From Oscillatoriaceae cyanobacterium M7585_C2015_266 (GTDB taxonomy: Bacteria > Cyanobacteriota > Cyanobacteriia > Cyanobacteriales > Oscillatoriaceae): a stretch of DNA of 64,000 nucleotides. The notes beneath the pieces were generated by a model. The model was given only the letters and a program-made list of their open reading frames with translations. It ran no database searches and was not told the origin of the DNA. Position numbers and translations under genes: made by a program. Every line of letters begins with the position of its first letter. The stretch's first letter is position 1. The stretch covers positions 1 to 64,000 of the forward strand of contig DVEG01000032.1 in NCBI GenBank assembly GCA_015295835.1, given 5' to 3'. This document shows, piece after piece, positions 45,716 to 55,724 of this stretch.

Positions 45716-47284
45716 CTACCTTTCAATAAATTGAACTAACAATATTTTATTTTTTTTCATGTAAAATTTTTCTATATTATATTTACTATTTTTTTCTTTT
45801 ATTTGATTCAAAATTAAATTTCCAGGAGGATAAGTAAAAAAAACATGACTAAATCCATTAGGGATAGTAGGAATGTTTTCTTTGAAAATAAAAAGGAGAC
45901 GTACTTTAGGTTCGAGGAGATAACTCAAAGGCAGAGTCTGATTCAGAGCATAGTTAGAAAAATGAGAAATAATCAGAGGGCGTGTTGCTTGATTGACGAT
46001 GCGAGCAATTGACAAATTAAAAGAACCAGATTCTTTTGTCCACCATGTTTGAGCTTGAGAACTAATAGCGCAGGAGAAAATACTGCTAGAAAAAATAGCG
46101 ATCGCGATGATCTGAAGAGTTTTTTTATTTAGATATTTGAAGCTGAAGGGGGAAGCTAGAAGATAGGCAACAGCCAACTGAATGCTCAAATAACAGGGGA
46201 TGAGATAGCGGCTTTTTGTGGAGCGAATGCCTCCTATTATTAAATCTGGTAGAATGATAGCGCTCGCCGTTACTCCAATTGAGATTAATATAAACAAACC
46301 AACATTTTGAGGAGCATTTTTGCATAAAAAATAAATCGCATAGCCGACAATAATCAATAAACTGAAAATAACTGGTATAGCCAGAAAAAGCTGATACTTT
46401 GGCGATTCTGAAGTCATGCCAAAATCGAAAAAAAGACGACCGATATTAGCTGCCCAATTGTTAGCTAAAGAGAGTAAATGAATTTTTGATTTAGACCACT
46501 GAGTAGTTCGGTAAGCAGCGTGAAAGTTAGCAATAACTGCGACAATCCAAGGTATGAAAGAGAGAAGGGCTGCTCCAGAGACGAAGGTGAAAGCAGCAGA
46601 AGTTTTAGTCCAGCGGAAGCGTTCAATAATTGCGACATAGAGAGCCTGTCCGAAAAAGACTAAAACAGAAAGCAAATGAGTGTAGAATCCTAGAATTGTA
46701 GTTACTAAATAAACGCCCCAACTACAGATTGTATTCAGACGGAGAGCTTGTAACAAAGAAGCACTTGACAGCAAAAGCATCACCGTCCACAAACTATAAG
46801 GTCGCGCTTCCTGGGCGTAAAGAACGTGAAAAGGGGAAACAGCGAGCAGTGCGACAGCAAACCATCCAATTCTAGGGGAAGAGAATAATTCTAGACACAG
46901 CCAATAGATAGCAGGGAAGGCTAGTAAACTAATGAGAGCAGACAAACTTCTGATCCCGGCCACAGAATGGCCAAACAACATCACCCAAAATCGAGCGGTA
47001 ATGAAATAGAGCGGTGTCAGTTGCGGTTCTTCGATAGCAAGCCCCTTAACGGTATCGATTAAGCTTTTTTCGGGATTAGGGCGCTGATAGTGCATCAAGT
47101 CTTGGATGGTGATAACTTTACCGTTGGTGACTTGCTGGACGACTTCTGTCTGGGTGTAGCCAGAAATACGCAATGAAGTAAAAGTTTCGTCGTACCAATA
47201 GAATTTGCGATCGAGGTTAAAAAATCGAAAAAAGACACCAATGATCAATAAGAAAGCGAGGAAAAATTTTAATTCACGAGTCAT
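45716..47284 (-). CDS. GT39-like membrane glycosyltransferase
   Basis: 522 residues, about ten to twelve TM helices with the ArnT/PMT-type first periplasmic motif FYWYDETFTSLRISGY (acidic DE near residue 31) and VSPFHVLYAQEARPYSLWT. Such GT-C enzymes transfer a sugar from a lipid-linked donor to an acceptor on the outer face of the membrane. It is the last gene of the minus-strand arm wza - wzc-like - this, 53 bp behind the kinase, so it probably modifies or initiates the exopolysaccharide. Donor unknown. Confidence 0.85.
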   Translation of the reverse strand: MTRELKFFLAFLLIIGVFFRFFNLDRKFYWYDETFTSLRISGYTQTEVVQQVTNGKVITIQDLMHYQRPNPEKSLIDTVKGLAIEEPQLTPLYFITARFWVMLFGHSVAGIRSLSALISLLAFPAIYWLCLELFSSPRIGWFAVALLAVSPFHVLYAQEARPYSLWTVMLLLSSASLLQALRLNTICSWGVYLVTTILGFYTHLLSVLVFFGQALYVAIIERFRWTKTSAAFTFVSGAALLSFIPWIVAVIANFHAAYRTTQWSKSKIHLLSLANNWAANIGRLFFDFGMTSESPKYQLFLAIPVIFSLLIIVGYAIYFLCKNAPQNVGLFILISIGVTASAIILPDLIIGGIRSTKSRYLIPCYLSIQLAVAYLLASPFSFKYLNKKTLQIIAIAIFSSSIFSCAISSQAQTWWTKESGSFNLSIARIVNQATRPLIISHFSNYALNQTLPLSYLLEPKVRLLFIFKENIPTIPNGFSHVFFTYPPGNLILNQIKEKNSKYNIEKFYMKKNKILLVQFIER

Positions 47285-47337
47285 TAAGGGGCGATCGCTT
47301 TAGAGGGGGCTATTGAGGGAGGGAAATTAGGAAAAAC

Positions 47338-49629
47338 TCAGGTTCGCTGATAGGAAGCATCAGATTTAGGCTTATATCCCTTAATACCATTAGCCACTAT
47401 ACCCAAGACAGAGGCTCCAGAGATTTTCAAGCTATCGAGTGCTTTCATCACCAGAGCGCGGTCTGTTTTGTCAAGCCCTACAACCATAACTACGCCGTCG
47501 GTATGGGAGCCGATGATGTTGCCATCTGCTAGACCTACGAGGGCTGGGGTATCGTAAATCACCAAATCGAAAAAGGCTTGAAATTGCTCCATGAGATAGA
47601 GCATTTTTTTAGAGGAGAGAAGTTTGATGGGATCGGGGAAGAGGGAACCAGCAGTTAACACAAACAAGTTATCTTCTCCGGGCAATTCTTCCGACCAGAC
47701 GCCGCCTGCTCGCTGGATGATATCATTGAGACCGATATCTGAACTAATGGCATCGCTGAGTCCGCGAACGTTAGGCAAGCCAAACCGTTGGTGCAAATGA
47801 GGACTACGCAAGTCTGCATCTACGAGCAGGACCCGCTGGCCGATCGCTGCTGCCGTTTGGGCCAGGTGGAAAGCAACTGTAGATTTACCATCGCCGGGTG
47901 ATGCCGAGCTAATTGCCAGAGAGCGGATAGGGGTTTGAGGGCTGAGCAAGCGGATATTGGTATAAAGTGATCGGAAAGCTTCGAGAACAGTAGAGTCGCT
48001 GGACTGTTGGGCTTTGGTAGCAGTTCCCAGTACGAGGGTGTGGCTTGAGGGGCGTAGCGTCAAGCTTGATGTTTCTGATGCCGGAGTTGTTTTTTGGAAG
48101 CTTTTAGCAAAGGGAATGACGCCGATTATGGGCAGTTTAGTTGCGGCTTTAACTTCTTCGGGGGTGTGGAAGACTGTGTTGAGTACTTCTACGAGGAAGC
48201 CTACGCCGATGCCGAGAAGGGTAGATAAAATGATTGCGATCGCCAAATGCCGGGAAGTTTGTTTTACAGTTACGGACATTGGCGCTCCTGTTGCATCGCG
48301 CACTAGATCTGGCTTAGCAATTACTTGCCAATTCACTTGCTGCTGAGCTGCTCCTAGCTGTAGGGCTTCTCGTTTTTCTAAAAACAGCTTCAGGCTGTCT
48401 GTTGCAACCTCTAATTCTCGCTGTAGGTCATCGTACCTGCGCATAAACGCTGGCAGATTTCTAATTTGTTGATTTAGGTTATTTTCTGTTTCTGCCAAAC
48501 TCCGTTCGCGAGCTTCTAATTGTCGAATTTGCCCAGCTATATTATCCAGGGCTGTTTCAGCTTGTTGACGCAGCAATTGACGCAGATTTTGCTGTTTTTC
48601 CCGCAAAGATTGTATGGGCACACTATCTTCGCGAAACTGGGCTGATTCTATAGCAATTTGACTTTCGATCGCACTTAGCTGACCAACAAACGTTTCGTAT
48701 GCTTTAGGGTTTATCGCCATCATCCAGCTTGTCTCACCGGCAGCCAATTGTTTTTTTAGATTTTCGTAATATGTTCTCATTTCTGCCAGTTGAGCTTGGA
48801 TATCTAATCGCCTTATTTGAACGCTGCTCACCCGCTCCGCCAAATTTCTGCTCATCATTTCTGGGGTTGTTATATTAGCCTGTTTTCGCAGTATTTGCAG
48901 CTCTTTTTGGAGCCTGTCAACACGCTGCCGCACTTCTGGTAGTTGCTTATCAATAAAATCAATTCCCTGTTGGATACTTGTCAAGCGTTCTTCACGGCTG
49001 TAATCCAGATAATAATTAGCTACTGCCTCTAATATTGGCCTAATTCTTTCTGGTCTTTCGTCTTGATAAGTAAATTGTAATATTTTTGTTCCCGCTTGTT
49101 TTCCATCTCTCAGATAGGTGAGGCGGCTTATTTCTAGTCTTGATGCCAATGTTTTATACGTAATTCCTGGAAATTTTTCTTGTAGTTTTTTTACCAATGG
49201 ACCCATTATTTCTGGGCTTTTTAATACGCGAATTAGTGTCTGGTAATCTACCATGCTTGATTCTTCTACTGAGGAGCCTATTCTGCTTAAATCTGCGACT
49301 CCTTCATTGACGCTTTGAGCTTGTAACATTAGTCTTGCCAAGCGTCCTTCAGCGGTAACTGGTTCAACTAAAACTCGAAAATTACCTTGATATTCTTTAA
49401 TGATTTGCTTGGAACTAATTACGATCAAGCCTCCGGTTATGGCGCTCAAAGCGATCGCAACTCCTGCCATAACAGCTATTCTTCGGCGAACAACGCTCAA
49501 CAGCCAAGCCAGATCCAAAGTTTGTTGTTCGCTTTCGTCGGTTCCGGCTGTAGAAAATTGAGGCAGAGGCTGATGTATACTTGTATTTCGTTTGTGTGAA
49601 ATTGGCTGAAACTGGTAGTCTGTATCCAT
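47338..49629 (-). CDS. Wzc-like polysaccharide co-polymerase / BY tyrosine autokinase
   Basis: 763 residues: a Wzz domain with two TMs (about 50-72 and 462-484) around a long periplasmic coiled coil (LQKELQILRKQANI...), then a cytoplasmic BY-kinase with Walker A ASPGDGKSTVAFHL, A' LLVDADLRSPHLHQRFG and B LVIYDTPALVG. The C-terminal Tyr cluster is small: only two Tyr (GYKPKSDASYQRT), against the usual four to seven. It controls chain length and export together with Wza. Separated by 41 bp from the wza gene, so one operon. Confidence 0.93.
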   Translation of the reverse strand: MDTDYQFQPISHKRNTSIHQPLPQFSTAGTDESEQQTLDLAWLLSVVRRRIAVMAGVAIALSAITGGLIVISSKQIIKEYQGNFRVLVEPVTAEGRLARLMLQAQSVNEGVADLSRIGSSVEESSMVDYQTLIRVLKSPEIMGPLVKKLQEKFPGITYKTLASRLEISRLTYLRDGKQAGTKILQFTYQDERPERIRPILEAVANYYLDYSREERLTSIQQGIDFIDKQLPEVRQRVDRLQKELQILRKQANITTPEMMSRNLAERVSSVQIRRLDIQAQLAEMRTYYENLKKQLAAGETSWMMAINPKAYETFVGQLSAIESQIAIESAQFREDSVPIQSLREKQQNLRQLLRQQAETALDNIAGQIRQLEARERSLAETENNLNQQIRNLPAFMRRYDDLQRELEVATDSLKLFLEKREALQLGAAQQQVNWQVIAKPDLVRDATGAPMSVTVKQTSRHLAIAIILSTLLGIGVGFLVEVLNTVFHTPEEVKAATKLPIIGVIPFAKSFQKTTPASETSSLTLRPSSHTLVLGTATKAQQSSDSTVLEAFRSLYTNIRLLSPQTPIRSLAISSASPGDGKSTVAFHLAQTAAAIGQRVLLVDADLRSPHLHQRFGLPNVRGLSDAISSDIGLNDIIQRAGGVWSEELPGEDNLFVLTAGSLFPDPIKLLSSKKMLYLMEQFQAFFDLVIYDTPALVGLADGNIIGSHTDGVVMVVGLDKTDRALVMKALDSLKISGASVLGIVANGIKGYKPKSDASYQRT

Positions 49630-49670
49630 TTTTTTGTCTATCTTCCCTAAAAAACGCTATCTATTTTTCT

Positions 49671-51164
49671 TTAAAATAATCCCATTAATCTCAGCAATTC
49701 CAGAAACCTAGTAGGAATAAGAATCGTTCCGACAACGGCATTTGCCGGACTCAATGCAGTATTCAAAGAATCCGAAAATTTAGTTATGCCAGACCGTCTG
49801 ACGACGATAATGTCATTATTGCGGAGCAGGGGGTTGGTTGTTTCATTAATTCCTTGACTTAAATCCACCGGCACCGTTCGTCGAGAAACCGTACCATCTA
49901 AATTCAAGCGGATCAGCTCTACAGAATCTGTCTTAGCCCGACCTGGCGTAAATCCTCCTGCTGTCAGGAGCGCTTGATTCAAGGAAGTTCTAGGTGGAAC
50001 TCTCACCGTTCCCGGCCCTCGCACTTCCCCTATCACACTTACATCAATAGTTGCAGGAGAGAAATTCGTCTCACTTAATTTAGCTACTTCTGTAGGATTT
50101 AACTCAGTTGCAGTTGGAACAATTATAGTATCTCCATTTTGCACAACTGTGTCTTGAGCAATATCACCGGCTTGCAATAGCTGCCACAAATTGACATTAA
50201 ATATTTGTTCAGCGCCTGTTTTTGTTTGCCGGCGTATCTGAATCCTGCGAATGTCAGCCGTTGACTTGATGCCCCCTGCTAGCTGAAGGGCCCGCGTTAC
50301 AGTAGGCAGCCCCAGAGTTCTTACAGAATTGGTTGTCTCTCCTCCGATGACGACATAGCTACCGGGGCGGTTGACTTCCCCTAATACAACCACACTCCGT
50401 GGCTGATCTGTTGGGTTGGCAAAGCTGGCATCTGCAAGCAGGCGTGCATCTGCCAAATTGACACTCGTAGAAGTAGGGACAAAAATCGAATCTCCATCCC
50501 GTAAGGTAATATCTTGAGTGACATCTCCAGTCTGTAGATATTGCTGCAGATCGAAATAAAAGACTTGTTCGCGTTCAGCATCGAGACGACGGCGCAGTTG
50601 AATACGCCGAATATCAGCCGCTTGCGTCACACCTTGAGCCCTTTCCAGAGCCTGCACCAAAGTTGGGAATTGAACAGAAGGATTGTTTCCCGCCCCAGAT
50701 GTTAGGGGAATTATATATGAGCCTGGGCGAGTCACCTCACCAGCGATCCATATATTGAGAGGGCGAGTTGCCTGTAGGCTGACGGTAATTAGGGGCCGTT
50801 TGAGAATGCGACTGTATGCGGCTTTTATAGCCTCAGCTGCTTCCTCAAGTGTTTTCCCTTGGAGAGATATACTACCAATCAGAGGAATTTGTATCACTCC
50901 ACCGGCTGGAATTTGATACTGCCCGCTGAGTTGGGGTAAATCAAATATCTCGATGCGGATGTTGTCGCCGCCTCCTAAAGTGTAAGTCCCCTGCACTCGC
51001 TGCGCCAATTGGGCTGTCGTAGGAGTTGGCTCGGTGTATTGGATGTTTGTCTTTTGAGCCTGGGCGGGGAAGGGGCAAGCTATGGTTGTTAAGGCTAATA
51101 AAATAATTAAAACCGCATCCCCATTGCTTGTTTGTCTGAAAAAACCTGGACAGACCATAGGCAA
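49671..51164 (-). CDS. Polysaccharide export protein, Wza/SLBB type
   Basis: 497 residues. A signal peptide (about 16-37, VLIILLALTTIACPFPAQA) is followed by the export domain (LGGGDNIRIEIFDLPQLSGQ) and three SLBB domains headed by IWIAGEVTRPGSY, VVVLGEVNRPGSY and VSVIGEVRGPGT. This is the outer-membrane export channel family of Wzy-dependent polysaccharides. No lipobox Cys is visible at the cleavage site region (Cys27 lies inside the hydrophobic part). Start of the minus-strand arm; divergent from the wzy-like gene across 382 bp. Confidence 0.92.
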   Translation of the reverse strand: MPMVCPGFFRQTSNGDAVLIILLALTTIACPFPAQAQKTNIQYTEPTPTTAQLAQRVQGTYTLGGGDNIRIEIFDLPQLSGQYQIPAGGVIQIPLIGSISLQGKTLEEAAEAIKAAYSRILKRPLITVSLQATRPLNIWIAGEVTRPGSYIIPLTSGAGNNPSVQFPTLVQALERAQGVTQAADIRRIQLRRRLDAEREQVFYFDLQQYLQTGDVTQDITLRDGDSIFVPTSTSVNLADARLLADASFANPTDQPRSVVVLGEVNRPGSYVVIGGETTNSVRTLGLPTVTRALQLAGGIKSTADIRRIQIRRQTKTGAEQIFNVNLWQLLQAGDIAQDTVVQNGDTIIVPTATELNPTEVAKLSETNFSPATIDVSVIGEVRGPGTVRVPPRTSLNQALLTAGGFTPGRAKTDSVELIRLNLDGTVSRRTVPVDLSQGINETTNPLLRNNDIIVVRRSGITKFSDSLNTALSPANAVVGTILIPTRFLELLRLMGLF

Positions 51165-51546
51165 TATAGTTATCTTATGATATTAATGTAACCTTGTCGA
51201 GGAGAAACTGCCAAACTCTACGCCCCCGGCTGGTTAGGAAAGCCCTTACATTCTCGCTTTTGTTTGACTGGAGGGAGTTTTTCCGCGTTAGGGCGCGCCC
51301 AACCCTTGTCGAGAAAATGGGGCAGGCTGTCTGTGCTACTCTGAAGTTGTTGTGTTTTTGCGATCGCTAGCTAACAGCCTTCTTTGATAATGTATCATTC
51401 TTTGGTTTTTCTGGCTGCGTTCGCTCTTTTTTCTACCCCTTATTCCAATTCCCCTTGTATTTCAAGTCACAACTTCACGGTTCAATCCCCCATCCCCTCT
51501 ATTAAAATTTTAAAATTTTTATCAAAAATATTTTATAACTTTTATT
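51165..51546. other. Divergent promoter region of the polysaccharide locus
   Basis: 382 bp between divergently transcribed wza-like and wzy-like genes. A HIP1 GCGATCGC lies at 51360-51367. A 60-codon open frame at 51384 shows no family features. Composition shifts here from mixed to strongly AT-rich going rightward. No consensus operator recognised. Confidence 0.5.
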
Positions 51547-52896
51547 ATGAAACAAATACTTCTTAATCCTTTTTTTTTACTTATCATTATCTCCATAGCA
51601 GTAATTTATATTGCCACCATCTATACCATTGTATCCAGAAATAAAAAAATCGCTATATTTCTAGGTAAAATTTTCCTTGGCGTATTTATATTTACTATTT
51701 CAGGTGCTTCTGGCGTCACCGTAATGCCTTTCAAAAAACTAAATCCTGTAAATTTATACAACATTAAAACAACGCCCCCTACTATAATTGGCCAAATTGG
51801 TATATATTGCTTGTTTTTATTTATTTTATCTCCTTGGTTGCGCTATACTTTAAGTAACTTTCTTGACTCTTGCATTCGGATTTTTATTAAAGAACCTTTT
51901 ATTTTTCTTTTGATGATAATTTCTACTTTATCAGGTTTCTGGTCGGAGACTCCCGAAATTACATTCAAAGCAAGTATAGTTTTATTAATAACAACATTTG
52001 TTGCAATTTACATGGGCAAGCAATATACTTGGCTAGACATATATAAATTTATACTCTCCCTAAATTTAATTATACTATTATACTGTCTAGCCAAACCTTC
52101 GACTAGAGCAGACGGAGCTTGGGCAGGAATATTGGGGCACAAAAATCCCTTTTCATTTTTCATGGCACAAACAGCAGTAATATGGCTAGTAAACGCATTT
52201 TATTATCCAAAACAGCGTTACTTATCTGTAGTAATCTCTCTCTTAGCTCTTTATGGACTAAACCGAGGCGAAAGTGGAGCCAGTAAAGTATTATTAATTG
52301 TCTTAATTGGACTTTGGGCATACCTAAGTTTCATAAAAAAATTATCAGCGCAATGGGCATTTGTTGCCGTAATCCTGTTCATGGTAGTCAGCATTATTCT
52401 CGGCATTATCATCATAGAAAATTTAGAAACTATTGTTGTAGATGGGCTTGGCAAGAGCATGACCCTGACTGGGAGAACAGAATTTTGGCCACTGATTATT
52501 GACAAAATAAACGAAAAACCTCTCTTTGGCTATGGAGTAGTCGGATTTTGGCAACCTTGGCGTGCTGCCGATAATCCAGCACGTAACATCATAGTTGCTT
52601 CAAGTGGTTTTGTACCGCCTCATTCTCACAATGGTTTTTTAGATCTAGCATTAGAAGTAGGTTGGGTAGGATTAGGATTATTTACTCTTTCATTTTTCAA
52701 TAATCTAGCAAAAGCAGTCCAGTATCTGACACAGACTAAACTCCCTGAAGGAGGATTGGCTATTTTCTTGTTAGTATATACGCTGATGACCAACCTAACA
52801 GAGGGTGGACTGTTTGGCGTCACAGGTATTTGGTTTTGGTATATTGTAGTCACAGCTCGCTTAAACTCGGACAACCCCGGAAAAATACGAACATGA
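51547..52896 (+). CDS. O-antigen/exopolysaccharide polymerase-like membrane protein (Wzy family)
   Basis: 449 residues with about eleven TM helices. The Wzy/O-antigen-ligase region is visible: WAGILGHKNPFSFFMAQTAV, LNRGESGASKVLLIVL, a large outer loop with TLTGRTEFWPLI and LFGYGVVGFWQPWRAADNPA, and PPHSHNGFLDLALEVGWVGLG holding the conserved His. It probably joins repeat units on the periplasmic face. Strongly AT-rich compared with 44-51 kb. First gene of the plus-strand arm. Confidence 0.85.
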   Translation: MKQILLNPFFLLIIISIAVIYIATIYTIVSRNKKIAIFLGKIFLGVFIFTISGASGVTVMPFKKLNPVNLYNIKTTPPTIIGQIGIYCLFLFILSPWLRYTLSNFLDSCIRIFIKEPFIFLLMIISTLSGFWSETPEITFKASIVLLITTFVAIYMGKQYTWLDIYKFILSLNLIILLYCLAKPSTRADGAWAGILGHKNPFSFFMAQTAVIWLVNAFYYPKQRYLSVVISLLALYGLNRGESGASKVLLIVLIGLWAYLSFIKKLSAQWAFVAVILFMVVSIILGIIIIENLETIVVDGLGKSMTLTGRTEFWPLIIDKINEKPLFGYGVVGFWQPWRAADNPARNIIVASSGFVPPHSHNGFLDLALEVGWVGLGLFTLSFFNNLAKAVQYLTQTKLPEGGLAIFLLVYTLMTNLTEGGLFGVTGIWFWYIVVTARLNSDNPGKIRT

Positions 52897-53041
52897 CAAG
52901 TAGATACCTCAAACTTGTCTTGCTATAATCAAAGCTGACTTAAAATTCCCTAACAGGCAGAGAATCGGTAAGCAATTCGCGCACAGTCAGAGCGCGCCTC
53001 GTAAACAGTCATTTTTTTTTGTAACAAATTGCAAAGTTCTG

Positions 53042-54379
53042 ATGTTAAACAAACTCGCGGCAGTTAGTAAAAAGCTCAGTCCCGGTCTGCGTCAAGTAGT
53101 CAGTAACATATCTTGGCTGTTCGCTGATAAAATCCTGCAGATGGGTATGGGGCTGCTGGTTGGGGTTTGGGTGGCGCGCTATTTAGGGCCAGATAAATTT
53201 GGACTTTTGAATTACGCCATTGCTTTTGCCTCCCTGTTCAGTCCACTTGCTACCTTGGGATTAGATGGAATAGTGGTTCGCGACTTGGCGCGCGCTCGCG
53301 CTTCCAAAGAGGAAACTCTAGGAACTACCTTTACCCTCAAACTTATAGGCGGGCTCCTGACGGTTTTTTTATCAGTTGGCACTATTTACTTGTCAGATAA
53401 AAACCCTTTAACCGTCATTTTGGTGGCAATTATATCAGCGGGGACAATTTTTCAAGCTTTTGATACAATCGTTCTCTGGTTTCGCTCACAGCTAGAGGCA
53501 AAATACACTGTTATAGCAAAGAGAACCGTATATATATGCATCTCTCTCGTAAAAATAGGATTAATCTTAATCCAGGCTGATATAATTGCTTTTGCAATAG
53601 TCATTTCCGCAGAGACAGCTTTCGGCGCACTGGGGCTGGTAATTGCTTATCAAAAAAGAGGTAACAAAATTCAAGTATGGCGGGCTAATTTTAACAGGGC
53701 AAAGGAATTGCTTGCAGACAGTTGGCCGCTATTATTGTCAGGCTTGACAGCTTATATATATTCTAAAATAGATCAGGTAATGCTGGGTTCTTTATTAGAG
53801 AAAAAATCAGAGTTAGCATTTTATTCAGTAGCGGTAAGGATTTCAGAAATTTTTGATTTTTTACCTATGATGTTAAATACGTCAGTTTTGCCAAAACTTA
53901 CAGAAATAAAACAAAAAAGTCAAAAAGATTACCAGGAAAAGTTTCAGATATATTTTGATGTAATGTTATTATTATGGCTGGCTATTACTATTCCTATTTC
54001 TCTTGGGGCGTCATGGATAGTAAACATAATGTATGGGCCAGCATATGCCCCTTCTGGAGGAATTTTAACAATCTATGTCTGGGCTCAGATAGGAAGTTAC
54101 TTAGGTCTGGCTAGAAGTGCTTTTTTACTGATAGAAGGCAAGCAAAAATGGTCTCTCTTTTTCAGCGTGACGGGAGCTACAATGAATATTATAATAAATT
54201 GGTTATTGATTCCAAGATATGGTGCATTGGGAGCTACAATAGCAACTTTGATTACTTATTACAGCGTCACTTTAGTAATTAATTTCTTTGTTCCCGACTT
54301 AAAACCAGTTGGAGGGTGGATACTCAATTCTTTAAATCTGTATAAAGCTTGCATGAGAGTAAGAGGATTAGTACGGTGA
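53042..54379 (+). CDS. Wzx-type polysaccharide flippase
   Basis: 445 residues, twelve to fourteen TM helices, MOP-exporter/polysaccharide-synthase family: ISWLFADKILQMGMGLLVGVWVARYLGP at the start, GLLNYAIAFASLFSPLATLGLDGIVVRDLAR, DSWPLLLSGLTAYIYSKIDQVMLG, and the MYGPAYAPSGGIL segment. It flips lipid-linked repeat units before polymerisation. The next gene overlaps its stop codon by 4 bp (GTGA), indicating translational coupling. Confidence 0.92.
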   Translation: MLNKLAAVSKKLSPGLRQVVSNISWLFADKILQMGMGLLVGVWVARYLGPDKFGLLNYAIAFASLFSPLATLGLDGIVVRDLARARASKEETLGTTFTLKLIGGLLTVFLSVGTIYLSDKNPLTVILVAIISAGTIFQAFDTIVLWFRSQLEAKYTVIAKRTVYICISLVKIGLILIQADIIAFAIVISAETAFGALGLVIAYQKRGNKIQVWRANFNRAKELLADSWPLLLSGLTAYIYSKIDQVMLGSLLEKKSELAFYSVAVRISEIFDFLPMMLNTSVLPKLTEIKQKSQKDYQEKFQIYFDVMLLLWLAITIPISLGASWIVNIMYGPAYAPSGGILTIYVWAQIGSYLGLARSAFLLIEGKQKWSLFFSVTGATMNIIINWLLIPRYGALGATIATLITYYSVTLVINFFVPDLKPVGGWILNSLNLYKACMRVRGLVR

Positions 54380-55578
54380 TAGAAATAAAGCCTACTATAC
54401 AGCATCAGTCTATTTGTCCATATAGCGGGATGTTACTCAAGCCAAAAAAAATACTCTGGCAGGGTTTGCATGTTTGTGTCATTTCTAATTCGCCAGACAG
54501 AGAAACTGAAATTCTCGAAAATTTAAAAGTAGGTCATTATGTAAACTACTCTTATCAAGCCGATTTAAAAAGTGGTAAAATTTTTGGCGACTTTCCTCCG
54601 GAATGGTGGGGTATAAAGCTTATTGAATCGCTTTTAGAAGCTCTCAAAAATCCAGAGAATGAAGAATTAAAAATTTCAAAAGAGGTTTTTAAGTATTGTC
54701 AGAAGGTTATCATTTTAAACTGCATAGATTATCTTTATGGTCACGCTCTGCTAAAACTCCTAAATGCCCAAAGACATTTAGAAAATAATCCAGATTGCGG
54801 TTTGGTAGTGATAGTACCTAGTTTCTTGCGATGGATGGTTCCGGAAGGGGTAGCCGAAATATGGACTGTGAATATCTCTCTAAAAAATTCCCAAAAATAC
54901 TATCCTAGTCTTGACAAGTTTATCAGCGAAGAATGCGAAAGATTTGAACAAATATATATAAGCGAAGCTTATTCACATCCTAGGAATTTTGATATTTCAA
55001 GATTTACAAAAGTTCCTAAACATAGTTTCGACACAGAAGAGGTAAAAATAACTTTTGTATGGCGTGAGGATAGGATTTGGTGCAACGATTTTATTTTGAA
55101 AATATTAGAAAAAACAAGAAAAATAAATCTGGGATTATGGCTGCAAAATAGGAAGGTGCAGAGGTTGTTTGCCGAGATAAAATCAAAAATACCTACGGCA
55201 AAATTTGCGATCGCAGGAATGGGAACAAAAACCCGATTTCCTGAATGGATTGAAGACGCAAGAGTAGCTCAATACAATGAAGAAACAGAAAGAAAAACTT
55301 GTCAACTCTATTCCCAAAGCCGTATAGTCATAGGAGTTCACGGCTCTAACATGCTACTACCATCTGGTCATGCGGGAATGACCATCGATCTTATGCCACG
55401 GAAACGGTGGGGGAACTTTGCTCAAGATATCCTTTATCAGGAGAGCGATCCCCGAATTGCTGCCTTCCGCTATCGCTATGTTCCCTTAGAAACTAGCATA
55501 CCTGAAATAGCCTGGATTGCTTCACGGATGGTTTTGAGATACTCAAACTATAAAAAAATGATGACAGCTGATCAGTAA
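54376..55578 (+). CDS. Putative GT61/DUF563-like glycosyltransferase
   Basis: About 400 residues. GTG 54376 overlaps the wzx stop (GTGA), preferred over ATG 54349. The N-terminal part has no recognised domain; LYGHALLKLLNAQRHLEN and a Trp-rich region follow. The C-terminal half has VKITFVWREDRIWCNDFILK, AKFAIAGMGTKTRFPEWIED and the strong RIVIGVHGSNMLLPSGHAGM-TIDLMP, which parallels the VIGxHGAGLxN motif of GT61 enzymes. A sugar-transfer role is inferred; family membership is tentative. It lies in the polysaccharide operon. Confidence 0.6.
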   Translation: MIEIKPTIQHQSICPYSGMLLKPKKILWQGLHVCVISNSPDRETEILENLKVGHYVNYSYQADLKSGKIFGDFPPEWWGIKLIESLLEALKNPENEELKISKEVFKYCQKVIILNCIDYLYGHALLKLLNAQRHLENNPDCGLVVIVPSFLRWMVPEGVAEIWTVNISLKNSQKYYPSLDKFISEECERFEQIYISEAYSHPRNFDISRFTKVPKHSFDTEEVKITFVWREDRIWCNDFILKILEKTRKINLGLWLQNRKVQRLFAEIKSKIPTAKFAIAGMGTKTRFPEWIEDARVAQYNEETERKTCQLYSQSRIVIGVHGSNMLLPSGHAGMTIDLMPRKRWGNFAQDILYQESDPRIAAFRYRYVPLETSIPEIAWIASRMVLRYSNYKKMMTADQ

Positions 55579-55724
55579 CTCTGATAGATAAATTAATTAT
55601 TTGACGCCAGAAATCAGGGATGGTACATTAATAGTATATTGACTGCTGAGATGTAGTTATATCAAGTAAGAATACCTGGCGCAAAAACCGCAAGTAATAT
55701 TTTTTTAAAAATTTAAAAAGTGAA

